Positions 42,264 through 51,146 of a stretch of 64,000 nt of DNA are shown in pieces. The notes beneath the pieces are model-generated. The model worked only from the letters and a program-made list of their open reading frames with translations, was not told the origin of the DNA and searched no databases. The position numbers and the translations under genes are program-made. The stretch's first letter is position 1; every line of letters starts with the position of its first letter. Source of the DNA: Arundinibacter roseus. Its GTDB lineage: Bacteria; Bacteroidota; Bacteroidia; Cytophagales; Spirosomataceae. The DNA is taken from positions 1 to 64,000 of the forward strand of contig NZ_SMJU01000017.1 of the NCBI RefSeq assembly GCF_004348825.1. Reading direction: 5' to 3'.

Positions 42264-43597
42264 TTTTTCCTTTGTTTTTTCTTATTCAAAAATTCATCCA
42301 GAAGATTTTCGATATCATTTTGGAGGCCTCGTTTTCGGACCATGAGCGATTTGGTTTTCATGATTTTGAGGGATTTCTGGATTAATTCAACGTGGTCGGG
42401 TTCAAATACTTCGTGAAGGAGTTCTTCTTCTTCCCGAAACTTGTCTTCGTGCTTACTCATGTCAATAGGCGTCTCGTATATGCGGTTATAAATGTCGGAT
42501 ACTTTCTGATTAAAAATCCCGTCACGGTACCACAACACCTGAATGGCTACGAGTTCCTGATGAGAGATGAGTTGAGTAGTTTCGCCCTGCGATTGTTGAA
42601 TTTCCCGCTGAGCGTTCAGTACCATTTCTAATATTTTGGCTCGATAGTCGGGTGTATAAGGTCCCCAGCTATCTTCCTCCTCGGCCTCCCTCATTTTAAG
42701 GCGGTCTTGCCGCCGAAATACTTCCCGCACCTCCCGATTATTTCTATTGAGCACCAATTCGTCCCGAAGTTCCATCAAAGGCCACATCCATTCTTCCCCA
42801 TTCTCAATCAGCCCTTCCATAGATTTATCCCGACTGACAACCGTACAAACCCAGCAACCAAAGCGGCTGTTCCCACAGGAAGGTGTAGTATCATCAATTA
42901 CCAACGGACAATCTCCACTGTTGGCGTTTCGGTACAGGGTTACCAATTCTTTATGCGTTCCGCCCCAGGGAGGTGGTACTTGCATGAGGTATTGCCACAC
43001 TTCGTTCGTTTCAATATCCTTTATGGGTGCATAAACAAAAGCATTTTGCAGGATGTGTTTACGAAGGCGCTGTCCTTTAACTTCATATTTTTTGATGCTT
43101 CGAGCGCGATTTGAACTTTCTGCCGAACGGGTTCCCAGCAAAATAATAACCTCTCCTTTTTGACTGATCTGACTTTTGATAAAACGGGTAGTCGGATCAA
43201 TTTTGAGGCGTTCGGTACACCAACGGAAAGTATTATTTGGGGCAGGATAGCCAAGCCCAAGAAGTTTTACCCAAAAAGTATCCTCCAATACAGGCGACGT
43301 ACGCTGTACTTTAAAAGGTATGTCCTGAGAAACGGCTGCTTCTTCAATTCGATGCAGTGTTCGCTCCACAAATTGCACGATCCTTGGATTTTCAACCAAT
43401 GTATCGTTACAAACTATATAGATATCACGCTGATAGCGAGTCCCATCCGGGATTTTTTTGAGCGCATTCCAGACCAGTTGTAATAAAAGCGTAGAGTCTT
43501 TCCCCCCGCTAAACCCAATAACCCACGGACGATTATTATCGTCAATAAGGTATTGATCGAGGATTTCCTGTTCTATGAATGGTATTTTGATGGACAT
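42260..43597 (-). CDS. dndC: DndC, phosphorothioation sulfurtransferase-like enzyme
   Basis: 445 residues, PAPS-reductase-like ATP pyrophosphatase with an Fe-S cluster. PP-loop S30-GGKDST (IGFSGGKDSTLLLQLV), RWCTERLKI (about 148), and the cluster-binding Cys in DCPLVIDD and SCGNSRFGCWVCTVV (about 237-262). Family role: activates the DNA backbone phosphate with ATP and accepts sulfur from DndA. It is first in the eight-gene operon; 227 bases separate it from the divergent rtcB, without a clear -7 box. Confidence 0.94.
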   Translation of the reverse strand: MSIKIPFIEQEILDQYLIDDNNRPWVIGFSGGKDSTLLLQLVWNALKKIPDGTRYQRDIYIVCNDTLVENPRIVQFVERTLHRIEEAAVSQDIPFKVQRTSPVLEDTFWVKLLGLGYPAPNNTFRWCTERLKIDPTTRFIKSQISQKGEVIILLGTRSAESSNRARSIKKYEVKGQRLRKHILQNAFVYAPIKDIETNEVWQYLMQVPPPWGGTHKELVTLYRNANSGDCPLVIDDTTPSCGNSRFGCWVCTVVSRDKSMEGLIENGEEWMWPLMELRDELVLNRNNREVREVFRRQDRLKMREAEEEDSWGPYTPDYRAKILEMVLNAQREIQQSQGETTQLISHQELVAIQVLWYRDGIFNQKVSDIYNRIYETPIDMSKHEDKFREEEELLHEVFEPDHVELIQKSLKIMKTKSLMVRKRGLQNDIENLLDEFLNKKKQRKK

Positions 43598-43824
43598 GAG
43601 AAGGTACTAATTTTCGAAATGCGGTAAGTTACTACGTTTTTCTGAATTTGAGAAAATGAAACTCCTTTGTTTCTTCCACCTTTACCTTCTTCGCTTCAAA
43701 GAAATGCCACTCTCTCCCCGCCAACCCATCTGGAACAATTTCTTTAGAAATAAAGAAAATAATCCCGGCAAAAATAGGGCAGGTCTGCCGCTATCCTTTG
43801 TTTTGTAGTAAATAGGATCACTTT

Positions 43825-45357
43825 ATGGAAACCCCACTGACACTGGAAGAAATTTTGATGTTGGCCCCCATCCCGGCTAACCTGCACGCACCCTTTTTGC
43901 GGGTGGCCAATGGGCTGGTGCAGCGGGCCAATTATCCCAAAGAAAAAGCGCTGGGCCTGCTGGCGCAGATGCTGCAAAATCCTAAAAAATATGCCTTTTC
44001 AAAGAATAAGGTTACGAATCTGGCAAGGGCCATTTATGATCTGCACAAGCAGGGCACGACCGTCCCGCTAAGCGAGGCCGGAGCGGCTTACCTGCCGCCG
44101 GAGCCGTTGCCCTATGTGTCGCAGGCGGAGGGTAGTCAGGCAACCCGGACATTTGATTTGCGGGTTGAGCAGCTGCCCTACGCCATTTTTGGCCGGGAGC
44201 ATATCGAAGACGGCGCGCTCAAACAAATGGAAACTGCCGTTAGTTTGCCTATTTCGGTAGCCGGAGCGCTCATGCCCGATGCGCATCAGGGCTATGGTCT
44301 GCCCATTGGCGGGGTGTTGGCCACGGAGCCTCACACGATCATTCCGTATGCCGTGGGGGTTGACATTGCCTGTCGCATGTGCCTGTCTATTTTTGATTTA
44401 TCGCCCGATTTTCTGAAACGGGAGCCGCATTTGCTGCAAAAAACTCTGCTTGAACATACCAAGTTTGGCATCGGCGGCGAAATACGGGACAAATTTGATG
44501 AGGACGTGATGGACCTGCCGGACTGGCAGGCAACGAAGGTGATTCGTGGCCTGAAAGACAAAGCCTACCGACAGCTCGGCACGTCGGGTACGGGCAATCA
44601 CTTTGTGGAATGGGGCATCGTGGATGTCTATTCGGCCGAAGCAACCGACGGCTTTGACTTGGCGCCCGGACAGTACCTGGCGCTGTTGTCGCATTCGGGC
44701 TCCCGGGGGTTTGGGGGCAATGTGGCCAATTATTATTCCAAACTCGCCATGCAAAAAACCAAATTACCCAAACAAGCCGCCCACCTTGCCTGGCTTGACC
44801 TGCATACCGAGGAAGGACAGGAATACTGGATTGCGATGAATTTGGCGGGTGAGTATGCATCAGCCAATCATCACGAAATCCACAACAAAATTGCCCGGGC
44901 GCTTCGTGAAAAACCGCTGGTGATGATTGAAAACCACCACAATTTTGCCTGGAAAGAACAACTCGCCGATGGCCGCGAGGTGATGGTGCATCGCAAAGGC
45001 GCCACTCCCGCCGGGCAGGGCGTGTTGGGTATTATTCCCGGCTCTATGACAAGGCCGGGGTTTGTGGTACGGGGACGCGGCCACGCCGCTGCGATTCAGT
45101 CGGCTTCGCACGGGGCCGGGCGGCTGATGTCGCGCACGCAGGCGCTGAACAGCATCACGCAATCCCAACTAAAAAAAGCCTTGCTTGAAGCTGATATTCA
45201 ACTTATTGGAGGTGATCTGGACGAAGCGCCGATGGTGTACAAAGACATCGAAACCGTCATTGGTGCCCAACGTGAGCTCGTGGACATTCTGGCAAAATTT
45301 ACACCCAAAATCGTACGCATGGCCGATGCCAACCGCAAGGAAGGGCGCGAAGATTAA
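43825..45357 (+). CDS. rtcB: RtcB-family RNA ligase
   Basis: Joins RNA 2',3'-cyclic-phosphate (or 3'-phosphate) to 5'-OH ends with GTP and Mn2+. 510 residues. Landmarks: MPDAHQGYGLPIGGVLAT (metal site, about 152), AVGVDIACRM (Cys metal ligand), GTSGTGNHFVEWG (about 252), LSHSGSRGFGGNVA (about 290), ENHHNFAW, HRKGATPAGQGVLGIIPGSM (about 390) and the guanylylated His in SASHGAGRLMSR (about 430). Complete. No archease or RtcA gene adjacent. Divergent from dndC. Confidence 0.96.
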   Translation: METPLTLEEILMLAPIPANLHAPFLRVANGLVQRANYPKEKALGLLAQMLQNPKKYAFSKNKVTNLARAIYDLHKQGTTVPLSEAGAAYLPPEPLPYVSQAEGSQATRTFDLRVEQLPYAIFGREHIEDGALKQMETAVSLPISVAGALMPDAHQGYGLPIGGVLATEPHTIIPYAVGVDIACRMCLSIFDLSPDFLKREPHLLQKTLLEHTKFGIGGEIRDKFDEDVMDLPDWQATKVIRGLKDKAYRQLGTSGTGNHFVEWGIVDVYSAEATDGFDLAPGQYLALLSHSGSRGFGGNVANYYSKLAMQKTKLPKQAAHLAWLDLHTEEGQEYWIAMNLAGEYASANHHEIHNKIARALREKPLVMIENHHNFAWKEQLADGREVMVHRKGATPAGQGVLGIIPGSMTRPGFVVRGRGHAAAIQSASHGAGRLMSRTQALNSITQSQLKKALLEADIQLIGGDLDEAPMVYKDIETVIGAQRELVDILAKFTPKIVRMADANRKEGRED

Positions 45358-45705
45358 GAATGCCTTACCATGAATTCAATTTTTGATAGTAGCATTATTT
45401 TCTGACCGGATATAAATTGCATTATATCGGTACGTGATGTTTGGAGAAAGTGGCTGGGTAAATTTGTAAACTCGGGAAGAAAAAGTAAATTTCTAAGGAA
45501 CAAGAGGCAGAATCTTAACGCTATCTAAGGTTACTTAAAAGAAAAGCGCTTTTTATGCCTGTCAAAAGGAACAAAAAACCGTGTGAACTAATCATTGGTT
45601 AAAAGCTTTCAAAGGCATTCATTTTTGTATTTTACAAGTACATTCAGCCTAGTTTGTGTGTTAGAACATATTTCGTAAATAGTCAGATTTTAAGTAAAAA
45701 AATTC
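45358..45705. other. Intergenic stretch without recognisable genes
   Basis: About 350 AT-rich bases between rtcB and the DUF4249 unit. No coding frame of interest, no clear terminator, and only an imperfect -7-like element (TAGTTTG at about 45648). The homology with the second DUF4249 copy starts only at 45706, so this is flanking sequence of the duplication. Confidence 0.6.
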
Positions 45706-46888
45706 ATGAAAAAACAACTACTACTAACCATTTTATGTACCAAAAACTAACCAGAGCTGCCGCTCTTGTGGCCATGCTGTTGCTGGTTCAGTGCGTAGAT
45801 CCGTATAGCAGGTCCTTTGAATATGAAGACACCCTTCTCACGGTAGAAGGCTTTGTAACGGATGATGGGCCTATTCGGATAATCCTTCAAAACACACGGA
45901 GCACCAAAAGCACCAGTTTTCTGCAAGCCGTTGGCGGTGCTAAAATAGAAGTACGGGCCAAGCAAGGTCTGGTGATTCCGCTGAGGGAAACCGCCGCCGG
46001 CGTGTATGAGTCGGCCCCGGATTTTCGGGGCAAAGCCGGTGAAACGTACAGCCTGCATTTTGAACTTCTGAATGGGCGCGTGTACGAATCTACCGCGGAA
46101 ACCCTCGTGCCGCTCCGGTCCCGGTCGAGCTATTCAACACGGTTTAATCCACGGATTTCGGTTTCGTTTCAAAATTTTAGCCAACAGACGATGTCTTCGT
46201 TGGATATCTATGCTAAATTCAACGACCCGGCTGACGAGGAAAATTACTACCTCTGGCAAACGCGCCTGTTTGAGCAACAGCCCATCTGCCTGACTTGTAC
46301 AAACGTGGAGTATAACCCGCGCATTCAGGATTGTAATCCTCCTCCTCCCAATCCTCCGCAGCCTTCTGTATTTTATGATTATCAATGTGATGGCGACTGC
46401 TGGGAAATTTTGAGCGACGAACGTATCAATATATTTTCGGATGTACTCATCAATGGTAAGGATGTTCAGGATCTTTTGATACGGCAGGCTCCTTTTTATA
46501 ATGGTCGGGGTGCCTTACTTGAACTCACGCAGTATAATCTCTCCGTGGGTGCTTACCGCTATTTTGAGCGCCTCAGACAGCAGGTAGAAACCTCCGGAAC
46601 ATTTGTCGATACACCTCCGGCACCTCCCATTGGCAACATCCGAAATATAAATGATCCGGGCGAACTGGTAACAGGTTTTTTTGGGGCAGGAGGCATTGAT
46701 GTACAGCGTATATGGCTGGACAGACGGAGCTATCCCAGTCCGTTTATTGTGCCTCTGCTGGGACGGGGTGTTCTGGAAGCTCCTCGATTTGATTTTGTAA
46801 AAGTTCCGTGCAGGGCTTCCAGTACACGCACACCCAACAAACCCATCGGCTGGCAATGAAACAGACTTTACTTCTTTGTGTACTATTC
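45706..46888 (+). repeat. Tandem duplication, copy 1 (DUF4249 plus start of TonB receptor)
   Basis: Direct repeat with 47470-48643, offset 1764 bases at the 5' end. The first ~350 bases and the last ~80 are nearly identical between copies, while the middle has diverged strongly. Copy 1 breaks off at 46888, 33 bases into the receptor gene. Confidence 0.85.
45735..46859 (+). CDS. DUF4249-family lipoprotein, copy 1
   Basis: 374-residue lipoprotein from the ATG at 45735, which gives a lipobox (LVAMLLLVQC, Cys at residue 18); a longer in-frame start at 45654 adds 27 residues with no signal character. DUF4249 proteins are normally encoded next to a TonB-dependent receptor and are thought to sit on the outer membrane with it. 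Features: EDTLLTVEGFVTDDGPIRI near the N-terminus, Cys-rich middle (QPICLTCTN ... RIQDCNPPPPN ... YQCDGDCWEIL), and a conserved end TPNKPIGWQ. Its partner receptor is reduced to a short remnant immediately downstream. Paralog of 47499-48614. Confidence 0.88.
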   Translation: MYQKLTRAAALVAMLLLVQCVDPYSRSFEYEDTLLTVEGFVTDDGPIRIILQNTRSTKSTSFLQAVGGAKIEVRAKQGLVIPLRETAAGVYESAPDFRGKAGETYSLHFELLNGRVYESTAETLVPLRSRSSYSTRFNPRISVSFQNFSQQTMSSLDIYAKFNDPADEENYYLWQTRLFEQQPICLTCTNVEYNPRIQDCNPPPPNPPQPSVFYDYQCDGDCWEILSDERINIFSDVLINGKDVQDLLIRQAPFYNGRGALLELTQYNLSVGAYRYFERLRQQVETSGTFVDTPPAPPIGNIRNINDPGELVTGFFGAGGIDVQRIWLDRRSYPSPFIVPLLGRGVLEAPRFDFVKVPCRASSTRTPNKPIGWQ

Positions 46889-46927
46889 ATTTCCTGTAAG
46901 AACTTAGCCTGCGCAAAATATGGTTAG
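46856..46927 (+). pseudogene. Remnant of a TonB-receptor gene start
   Basis: Overlapping the DUF4249 stop (ATGA), a 23-codon frame starts MKQTLLLCVLF, identical for its first 33 bases to the intact receptor at 48611. It then diverges and stops. It is what is left of the receptor belonging to copy 1. Confidence 0.85.
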
Positions 46928-47098
46928 AAATTTGCATATAATACTACTATCGTTATGCTAGTAGAAGAATCAGTACTCTACCCGATTATTTTTATTAGTT
47001 TTTGATAATGAGATAGTTGCATTTAAATCCGCCGAATAAAGGATTGAACTAGGCTCTTGGTAAATATAGTTAAATCACTAGAAAATCAACTAGGTACG

Positions 47099-47329
47099 AT
47101 GGAGAAGCGATTTAAATGTTTGACCTTATTTGAATTTCAGGAAAAGTTTCCAGTTGATGATAGCTGTAAACTCTATTTGGCTAATTTAAAGTGGAGTAAC
47201 GGATTTTCGTGTTCAAAATGCGGACACACCAAGTATAGGGCTGGAAATGGCCCCCATGATTGTCCTGGCAATATAAATGGTCAACTTAAATTGAAGAGAA
47301 TACTTAGTTGCAATAATTTTCTCATTTGA
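47099..47329 (+). pseudogene. IS1595-type transposase fragment (N-terminal zinc ribbon)
   Basis: 76 codons from the ATG at 47099: LFEFQEKFPVDDSCKLYLAN, then WSNGFSCSKCGHTKYRAG. This is the N-terminal helix and CxxC zinc finger of IS1595-family transposases; the second half of the finger is garbled (GPHDCPGN) and the DDE catalytic domain is absent. It lies between the two DUF4249 copies, where the missing receptor body should be. No terminal inverted repeats identified. Confidence 0.7.
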
Positions 47330-47469
47330 CTCCGCCAAATGTAGGCTTTTTCAGTCAGTTGAAGAGCTATGCAACAAAGCCCATAAGAACTACAAATTTC
47401 AGCCTTTTTTTTAATTCAAATTTTTCATCGGGTAGAGTAAAAGTAGGCCTAAGTTTTTACGAAAAATTT

Positions 47470-48643
47470 ATGAAGGAACAACTACTACTAACCATTTTAT
47501 GTACCAAAAACTAACCAGAGCTGCCGCTCTTGTGGCCATACTGTTGCTGGTTCAGTGCGTGGATCCATATAGCAGGTCCTTTGAATATGAAGACACCCTC
47601 CTCACGGTAGAAGGCTTTGTAACGGATGATGGACCCATACGGATAACCCTCCAAAACACACGAAGCACCAAAAGCACCAGTTTTCTGCAAGCCGTTGGCG
47701 GTGCTAAAATAGAAGTACGGGCCAAGCAAGGTCCGGTGATTCCGCTGAGGGAAACCGCCGCCGGCGTGTATGAGTCGGCCCCGGATTTTCGGGGCAAAGC
47801 AGGTGAAACGTACAGCCTGTATTTTGTACTACCTGATGGCCGTAAGTACGAGTCCTCAGCCGAGCTACTGCTTCCCCTTAGGGGTAGAGCCAGTTATACC
47901 ACAGAGTTTGTACCACGTACGCAGGTGGCTTTTGAGAACTTTGGCCAGAAAACAATGTCTGCCATAGAGGTTAAGGCCGACTTTGACGATCCGGCTGATG
48001 AGCGAAACTATTACTATTGGGAATCACGGCTTTTTGAGTTTCAGACTATTTGTTTAACATGTATTAATTCCTCTTTGAATCCTCGTGCGGGCCAGTGTGG
48101 CACACCTACACCAAGTGCCCCATCCATCATACGTGATTATCAGTGTGATGGTGACTGCTGGGAGATTCTGGGAGATCCTAGAATTACGGCCTTTTCGGAT
48201 GTATTCATCAATGGAAATCAAGTGCGGGGCTTGCTAGTCCGTCAAGTCCCTTTTTACGATGAGCGTGGGGGGCTGCTTGAGCTTTCGCAGTACAATCTTT
48301 CAATTGGAGCTTTTCGATATTTTGATCTGCTCAGACGACAGCTAGAAACTTCCGGTACCTTTGTAGATAGTCCGCCCGCACCACCCATTGGGAATATCCG
48401 AAATGTGGATAATCCGAAGGAACTTGTTTCGGGCTATTTTGGTGCCGGAGGCAAAAATATCCAGCGGATCTGGATCAACAGGCGTGGTTTTCCTTCGCCT
48501 ATTATCATACCACTTTTAGGCAGGGAACCAGCTATCAGCGCAGCTTTTGGATTTAGTCCCCCCTGTCGGCTTTCTACTACACGAACACCCAACAAACCCA
48601 TCGGCTGGCAATGAAACAGACTTTACTTCTTTGTGTACTATTC
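47470..48643 (+). repeat. Tandem duplication, copy 2
   Basis: Second copy of the repeat described at 45706-46888. It continues without a break into the intact TonB receptor. In both copies a 14-codon frame (MKKQLLLTILC / MKEQLLLTILC) precedes and overlaps the DUF4249 start; it may be the relic of an older receptor start. Confidence 0.85.
47499..48614 (+). CDS. DUF4249-family lipoprotein, copy 2
   Basis: 371-residue lipoprotein (LVAILLLVQC, Cys at residue 18). Nearly the same as copy 1 for residues 1-110 and the last ten residues; the middle (AFENFGQKTMSAIEVKADF and so on) is only moderately similar. The Cys pattern is shared (TICLTCIN, GQCGTP, YQCDGDCWEIL). Its stop overlaps the receptor start by 4 bases (ATGA), so the lipoprotein and receptor are translated together and probably form a two-part outer-membrane uptake device. 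Confidence 0.9.
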   Translation: MYQKLTRAAALVAILLLVQCVDPYSRSFEYEDTLLTVEGFVTDDGPIRITLQNTRSTKSTSFLQAVGGAKIEVRAKQGPVIPLRETAAGVYESAPDFRGKAGETYSLYFVLPDGRKYESSAELLLPLRGRASYTTEFVPRTQVAFENFGQKTMSAIEVKADFDDPADERNYYYWESRLFEFQTICLTCINSSLNPRAGQCGTPTPSAPSIIRDYQCDGDCWEILGDPRITAFSDVFINGNQVRGLLVRQVPFYDERGGLLELSQYNLSIGAFRYFDLLRRQLETSGTFVDSPPAPPIGNIRNVDNPKELVSGYFGAGGKNIQRIWINRRGFPSPIIIPLLGREPAISAAFGFSPPCRLSTTRTPNKPIGWQ

Positions 48644-51028
48644 CTATCCCTGCTGAGTACCGCAACGATTGCCCAAAAACGCCCGCCCGGCAAAAGCCAC
48701 ATGGTGCGGTGCGTGTTGTCTGATTCGCTCTCGGGGCAGCCAATTGTGAATGGCATTGTGCAGTTCAATTATAACCGCATGGGCCTTTATACCGACAAAA
48801 ACGGTGTATTTGAGATTTTTCATCCCGAAGGCGAAGTGGTGCTTACCATCCGAAATCTGGGCTATCGGACATACTTTTCCAAATTTGACCTCACGCGCGA
48901 CACGACCCTGACGGTGCGCCTGCTGGCCGTAGCAAATGAGCTGGACGAGGTAACAATCTCGACCCAAAGCGTGGATCAGACCATCCGCAAACCGCTGCTT
49001 GGGGTTACACGCCTCAACATCAAAACGATCAAAAATCTTCCTGCCGTCATGGGCGAGGTAGATATTCTGCGTAGTCTCCAGCTGCTGCCGGGCGTTACGT
49101 CGGTAGGCGAGGCTTCCAATGGCGTAAATATCCGCGGAGGCACGGTCGATCAAAACCTGATGCTTTTTGACGACGCCCCGATTTTTAATCCAACCCACCT
49201 GTTCGGCATGTTTTCGGTATTTCCGCCGGATGCCGTCTCTTCCATGGAGGTCTACAAAGGCACTACACCTGCCCGCTATGGAGGCCGTGCCGCAGCGGTC
49301 ATGGATGTAGCTATGGCTAACCCCAGCCTTGACCAGTTCAAAGTACAGGCAGGTATCGGGCTCATTTCCAGCAGACTTACGGTAGAAATGCCGCTTCTCA
49401 AACAGAAAATAGGTCTGCTGGTGTCGGGAAGAGGATCGTTTAATGATTTTTTGTTCAAATATGGCCCTCCACGGATTCGGGGTATTCGGGCCAACTTTGG
49501 GGATGCTGCCGCCAAGTTATTTTGGGTGATTAATCCTAAAAATACGTTATCCGTTTCCACCTACTTCAATACTGATTTTTTCCAGACGGAGCTGCTGGGA
49601 GGTGTAGACAACATTGTGTCGGAGTCCACGCAGTTTCAGTTCAAAACCCTCAACTTTTCGGCGAAGTGGTTTCATGCTTTTACCCCAAAACTCGACATGC
49701 AGGTGGTAGCTACTCAAAGCGACTACGCCCCCAGTATTCTTTTGCCGGAAACGACCGGCGACAATACCGTCGAAATTATGTCCAACGTGCTGCACCGGCA
49801 GCTCAAAGGCAATCTCAACTATACGCCCAACGAAGCGCACAAAATCGAAATCGGGCTTGGCGTGGTTAACTACCTGCTGCACCCCCCGGGAAGGCTCAAT
49901 CCCGGCAGTAGTCCGTCGGTCAATGCCATCAACCTACCGCAGGAAAATGGCCTGGAACTTGCCGGTCACATTGAAGATGAGTTTAAAGCAACCCGATGGC
50001 TGACGGTTATGGCCGGGCTGCGCTACTCTTACTTTCTGGATCTCGGCCCCGGCACGGTGCAAACCTACCGCCCCGGCTCCCTGCGGGAGGAGTCGGAGGT
50101 AACGGGCGCTACGCAGTACGGCCGGGGAGAAGCCAAGGCTACCTATGGCGGCCTCGAACCCCGGCTCGGGCTCAGCCTCAAACTGAACGACAGGGCTTCG
50201 CTCAAAGGCGGGTACTCACTCATGCGGCAGTATATGCAGGTGATTTCCAACACCACTACGCCCCTGCCCACCTCCCGCTGGAAAACGAGCGATGCGTACA
50301 TCAAACCGCAGGTAAGCCAGCTTACTACGCTGGGCTATTTTCAGTCGTCCAAAAGTTCTATTTTTGAATACTCCCTGGAAGCGTACTGGCGCGAAACCAA
50401 CAACATTCTGGAATATAAACCCGGCGCAGATTTTTTACTTCGGGAAAACGTCGAAACCCAGCTCCTGCAAGGGCAGAGCCGCGCCTATGGTATTGAAGCG
50501 ATGGCCACGAAGAAAAAAGGGACAACCACCGGCTGGATCAGCTATACCTACGCACGTGTGCTCAACCGTGTGGACGAGGGGCCTTCGTTTATGGAGCGTA
50601 TCAATAATGGGGAGTGGTTTCCGGCCAATTTTGACCGCCCGCATTCGTTCAACCTGTCGCTCACCACGATTCCCAACAAAATCACTACGTTCTCGGCGAC
50701 CTTTACGTACTCTTCCGGGCGGCCTTTCACGGCACCCACGGGAGTTTTGCGCTACCAAAACCGGAGCATTCCGTACTTTACCCTGCGCAATCAGGACCGG
50801 ATTCGGGATTACCACCGACTGGATTTTTCGCTGCAACTCAACAACCTGACCGAAAAAGACCGCCGCTGGCAGGGCAACTGGGTTTTTACGCTCTATAATG
50901 TGTATGGCATTGATAATCAGTATTCGGTCTTCTTCAAGCAGGTCGGGACAGGCTTCCGGCCTTACCAACTGACGGTTTTTAATGCCCCGATTTTTTCCGT
51001 GACGTTTAATATCAAGAATATTCGGTAG
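48611..51028 (+). CDS. TonB-dependent receptor paired with DUF4249 lipoprotein
   Basis: 805-residue outer-membrane receptor. Signal MKQTLLLCVLFLSLLSTATIAQ; carboxypeptidase-like regulatory domain (about 30-115, LSDSLSGQPIVNGIVQFNY); plug (about 120-240, VDILRSLQLLPGVTSVGEAS and VNIRGGTVDQNLMLFDDAPI); then the barrel, ending with SVTFNIKNIR. Energised transport through TonB; substrate unknown. The DUF4249 partner overlaps its start. GC content is high relative to the flanking insertion remnants. Confidence 0.93.
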   Translation: MKQTLLLCVLFLSLLSTATIAQKRPPGKSHMVRCVLSDSLSGQPIVNGIVQFNYNRMGLYTDKNGVFEIFHPEGEVVLTIRNLGYRTYFSKFDLTRDTTLTVRLLAVANELDEVTISTQSVDQTIRKPLLGVTRLNIKTIKNLPAVMGEVDILRSLQLLPGVTSVGEASNGVNIRGGTVDQNLMLFDDAPIFNPTHLFGMFSVFPPDAVSSMEVYKGTTPARYGGRAAAVMDVAMANPSLDQFKVQAGIGLISSRLTVEMPLLKQKIGLLVSGRGSFNDFLFKYGPPRIRGIRANFGDAAAKLFWVINPKNTLSVSTYFNTDFFQTELLGGVDNIVSESTQFQFKTLNFSAKWFHAFTPKLDMQVVATQSDYAPSILLPETTGDNTVEIMSNVLHRQLKGNLNYTPNEAHKIEIGLGVVNYLLHPPGRLNPGSSPSVNAINLPQENGLELAGHIEDEFKATRWLTVMAGLRYSYFLDLGPGTVQTYRPGSLREESEVTGATQYGRGEAKATYGGLEPRLGLSLKLNDRASLKGGYSLMRQYMQVISNTTTPLPTSRWKTSDAYIKPQVSQLTTLGYFQSSKSSIFEYSLEAYWRETNNILEYKPGADFLLRENVETQLLQGQSRAYGIEAMATKKKGTTTGWISYTYARVLNRVDEGPSFMERINNGEWFPANFDRPHSFNLSLTTIPNKITTFSATFTYSSGRPFTAPTGVLRYQNRSIPYFTLRNQDRIRDYHRLDFSLQLNNLTEKDRRWQGNWVFTLYNVYGIDNQYSVFFKQVGTGFRPYQLTVFNAPIFSVTFNIKNIR

Positions 51029-51111
51029 GGCTGGTTGGTACAAATTTTTTAAGCAAGAATAAGAATCTGTTGTTTCATCACTAAACAAAAAACCGTTTGC
51101 CAGTATCTATT

Positions 51112-51119
51112 TATATTTG
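51112..51119 (+). promoter_or_regulatory. Bacteroidota -7 box (TATATTTG) for the GH43-like gene
   Basis: Exact TAnnTTTG, 27 bases before the ATG at 51147. A TTTG at 51096 is too close to be a normal -33 element. Confidence 0.4.
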
Positions 51120-51146
51120 AACTCATGACTTGATTCCTTTGGCATA

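Noticed and set aside
45706-45750. 14-codon frame (MKKQLLLTILC...) before each DUF4249 copy as a leader peptide
   Set aside because: It overlaps the lipoprotein start in another frame and looks like a relic of a receptor signal sequence; no attenuator structure follows.
47326-47514. 62-codon plus-strand frame between the transposase remnant and the second DUF4249 copy
   Set aside because: It merely joins remnant sequence to the 14-codon relic; no conserved features.
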